Source: Ceratopteris richardii (Eukaryota > Streptophyta > Polypodiopsida > Polypodiales > Pteridaceae). Taken from it: a DNA stretch of 64,000 bases. This document shows, piece after piece, positions 61,075 through 64,000 of this stretch; the first letter of the stretch is position 1; each line of letters starts with the position of its first letter. Under the pieces are notes generated by a model. That model had not been told where the DNA came from and ran no database searches. It was given only the letters and a program-made list of their open reading frames with translations. Position numbers and translations under genes: made by a program. The stretch lies in assembly GCA_020310875.1 (NCBI GenBank), contig CM035407.1, positions 90,285,132 through 90,349,131 on the forward strand, in the 5' to 3' direction.

Positions 61075-64000
61075 ATGGTTGAAAGTAGTGATGTATTTCA
61101 TATCTTGGCTATTGAGGATAAGCTGGATGGTATGAATTACGCATTGTGGGCTTATATGATGCATCATGTATTGATCACAGAAGGACTATGGAATATTGTG
61201 TAGGGTGTTGAAAGACATCTTGTTACACCTACAAATACAAGTACTAGAGCTAATGGAGATGGTGTCGAAGATGTGGATTCGTATTCGTGCTGCAACTTTT
61301 GTTGCATCTACTATAAAGAAAATTTTTTGGGATGGCACAGATGATCAGGCACATGCATTGATAGCCTTGTCTGTCAAACGTGCCATTATTCCTCACATTC
61401 GCTCTTGTAGAATAGCTAAGGATGCTTGGGATACACTTACCACATTGTACCAAGCTAGGAATGAGGCTCGTGTTGCTTACCTCCAAAAACAATTGGAGAG
61501 TGAGCATATGAATGAAGGTGATTCTATGGATAGTTTTGTGACAAAGATCAAGGATTTGAAAGAATAGTTGATTTCTACTAATGAAGTTATACCAAATAGC
61601 TCACTTGTGTAGACCATTTTGAATGGTCTCCCTAATTCATATCAGAGTTTTGCTTCTACTCTTCGTTTGATGATGAAACGCAGTCCAAATTCCCTATCAT
61701 TTGAAGAGTTATTTTTTGTTAAGTTGCAGGAAGATTAGTCTAGGTAGAACAGGTCCATTATGCATGTTGTAGATCAAGCCTTCCTCGCTAGTTATAAGGG
61801 CAAAGGAAAATGGAGCTCTTCTACTCGTAAGCAGAAATATGCAAATGCAGCACATTTGAAGAAGGAAGACAAAGATGAGAAGAAATCAGAAAAGTAGAAC
61901 TTGTTTTGCAAATACTGCAAAGCAAATGATCATGTCATTAAGAGCTGTCCAAAACTGGTTGCTAAAGAGGCAAAGAAAAAAGAGGCCTGAGTGGTTGTTG
62001 CAGAGGCCTCTACATAAAAAATAGAGTCTGCTAATGTTGTGCAGAATGAAGAATGGGTGTTTGGTACTGTTTGTAGTTTTGACCCATCTTCTCATGAGAA
62101 GCATATGTCTGTAGTAGACTCATATGTTTGGTATTTTGATAGTGGGGGAACCAAACATATTAACTCGTAGCGCAGTTTCTTCACTTCACTTGAGCCTACC
62201 CCTACAAGGAATACCATCACATGTGCTAACAACTCCTCTTATCCTATCATGGGAGTTGCTAAGATCATTCTGACTATTGTTGATGGTAGTTCTTTCACCT
62301 TGTTAGATGCTTTATTTGTGCCAGGGATCAAGAAAAATATCTTATGAGTTTCAGCATTAGCCAAGATTGGCTTGGTTGTGAAATTTGTTGAAGACATATG
62401 TAGAGTTCATGATCTGTCAAATGGTGACATGGTTATTGCTTCTAGCATTTTATGTCATGGGTTGTATCGTCATAGACTATGCATGATCTGTGAATGATTC
62501 AACATGTGCAGTACATGATTCTCACGCTATGTCATATGCAAAGCTTTGGCATGCATGCTTTGGTCATCTGAATTTTGCTAGTTTGCTACACTTGTAGACA
62601 TTTGAAATGGTGTCCTCTTTCCCCAAACTTCAGGCACCCCAAAAACATGTCTATGAAGGCTATATTTTGGGCAAAATGTAGCGTTCCTCCTTTCCAAAAG
62701 ATGGTTCAATTTGGGCTACTCCAAAATTACAGCTTGTACATAATGATGTCTGTGGTCCTATGTAGAAACCTTCTTTTGGAAACTATCTTTACTTTGTGAC
62801 TTTCATTGATGATTTTTCCAAGCATGCATGGGTATATCCACTCAAAGCAAAGTCTGAAGTGTTTATGTGCTTCAAACAGTTTTTGTTTTTTTTTTTGAAA
62901 ATCTATCAGCATGTAAAATGGGCACCCTCCGTTTTGATCAAGGGGGGGAATATATGTCTTCTGACTTTAAGCTAAACATGGGATAAAACATCAATGTACA
63001 ATTTTGTATACACCTCAGCAAAATGGAGTTGCTGAACGGAAGAATAAGTCACTCATGGAAATGGCGAGGTGTATGGTCAAGAGTCAGGCTTTAACACATA
63101 GTTTCTAGCTTGAGGTTGTCATGTGCTTAACTGGTGTCCCAATAAGGCACTACAATCTATCACTCCATATGAGGCTTGGCATGGTCGCAAGCCATCTGTT
63201 GCTCATGTGCATGTTTTTGGTTGTCTTGCTAATGCTTTAGTTCCTGAAGAACATCGTAGGAAATTGGATGATAAAGCAGTAGAATGTATTTTTGTTGGGT
63301 AGAGTTCTGAAAGCAAATTCTATCATCTATATCATCCACAGACTAAAGGCATTTTGGTTAGCCATGATGCTGTTTTTGTGGAAGATGCTATTTAGCATTT
63401 ACTTTCATGTACGAAGGAGATATCTGTTTACTCCAAAGAAATGTATGATACTTTGCAACCTCTTTTTACAGGTGGACAGTCTAGTACTGGTCCTAATGAG
63501 AAAACTTCTTAGCCATTGCAGGTTTCATGTGACGATGCAGATCATTCTGTTTCTAATGCAGATTTGCATGATGCACTTGTTGATGAGAGAACTAATATTG
63601 AGGAGGCAAAAATTATGCCAAAATGGCTAGTGCAAACTTTGCGTGATAGCAAATTAGATTGACCTCTATCACATCGTACTTGTTCAAGCTCTCATAGTGC
63701 CTCTTTTGCATCAGATTGCTATGTTATGGTTGCATCTAGTCTCTATGATGAGACTGAACCTCTTTCCTTTGATGAAGCACAAAATTCTGAACATTGTTTG
63801 GCTGCAATGCAATCTGAATACGATGGTATCATGAAAAATGGTACCTAGTCTTTATGTGACTTGCCCCCTGGCAAGAAGGCCATTGGCACTAAGTCGATAT
63901 ACAAGCTGAAGTGTAAACTTGATGGAATAGTTGATAGGTATAAGACTAGTCTTGTTGCAAAGGGTTATGCGCAGGAAAGAGGTATTGATTTTGATGAAAC
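61075..64000 (+). pseudogene. copia B3 gag-pol remnant, cut by the window end
   Basis: Same order as B2 but more broken. Gag starts at 61075 (MVESSDVFHILAIEDKLD). TAG codons sit where B2 or related copies have CAG at about 61201, 61565, 61609, 61736, 62167, 62593, 62678 and 62761. The knuckle (FCKYCKANDHVIKSCPK, near 61905-61955) is better kept than in B2. Protease WYFDSGGTKHI (near 62130), integrase relics (LRFDQGGEY near 62928; PQQNGVAERKNKS near 63012) and the start of RT (GTKSIYKLKCKLDG near 63885) follow. The second integrase Asp is kept but its context is changed. A short deletion lies near 62970. Confidence 0.85.

Overview
The window is gene-poor, retrotransposon-dense nuclear DNA from a land plant. 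Nearly every readable reading frame belongs to a Ty1/copia or Ty3/gypsy element. Most primer-binding sites match plant initiator-methionine tRNA (TGGTATCAGAGC). Many relics carry CAG-to-TAG stops, as expected where plant CHG methylation decays old copies. No convincing host gene was found. The species cannot be fixed from sequence alone; a large, repeat-rich plant genome fits.

Layout. 1-6194: a broken copia element (E, plus strand; family related to A) with its 3' LTR, then a reversed 5' LTR plus gag stub of a relative. 6195-7446: a tRNA-derived SINE with a C16 run and LINE-like tails. 7447-12189: a decayed minus-strand gene of a DDE-transposase-like family (DGxxxQFK / SGHxKGxxDG), split by about 2.25 kb of TAATTA-rich minisatellite. 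12486-14410: a second fragment of that gene and degenerate repeats, into which a very young TRIM element (12965-13796) inserted. 14692-18411: minus-strand copia F and gypsy D remnants. 18413-25965: copia B1, interrupted by chromodomain gypsy C (19167-24729). 25966-42939: minus-strand copia H, a non-autonomous derivative with an unusual Asp/His-rich ORF, itself interrupted by the intact 14.7-kb gypsy G (27852-42544). 44290-54275: plus-strand gypsy I remnant with a 643-bp gag triplication, interrupted by the nearly intact copia A (44950-51410). 54276-59318: copia B2, full length with broken ORFs. 60490-64000: copia B3, heavily decayed and cut by the window end.

Three insertions are bounded by identical 5-bp target-site duplications: gypsy G (CCAAT), copia A (GAGAA) and the TRIM (CGGCA). 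Their LTR divergence, compared by eye, ranks them TRIM (0 differences in 140 bp), G (2 in 808), A (about 8 in 1032). Copia B2 is far older (about 6 percent).

The strongest candidates for something undescribed are: gypsy G, with a third ORF and a 3.9-kb guanine-tract minisatellite after pol; the TRIM, whose LTR holds a tRNA-like Pol III promoter; the transposase-like relic with its satellite-filled interruption; and copia H, which lost integrase and RT and has an Asp/His-rich ORF in their place.
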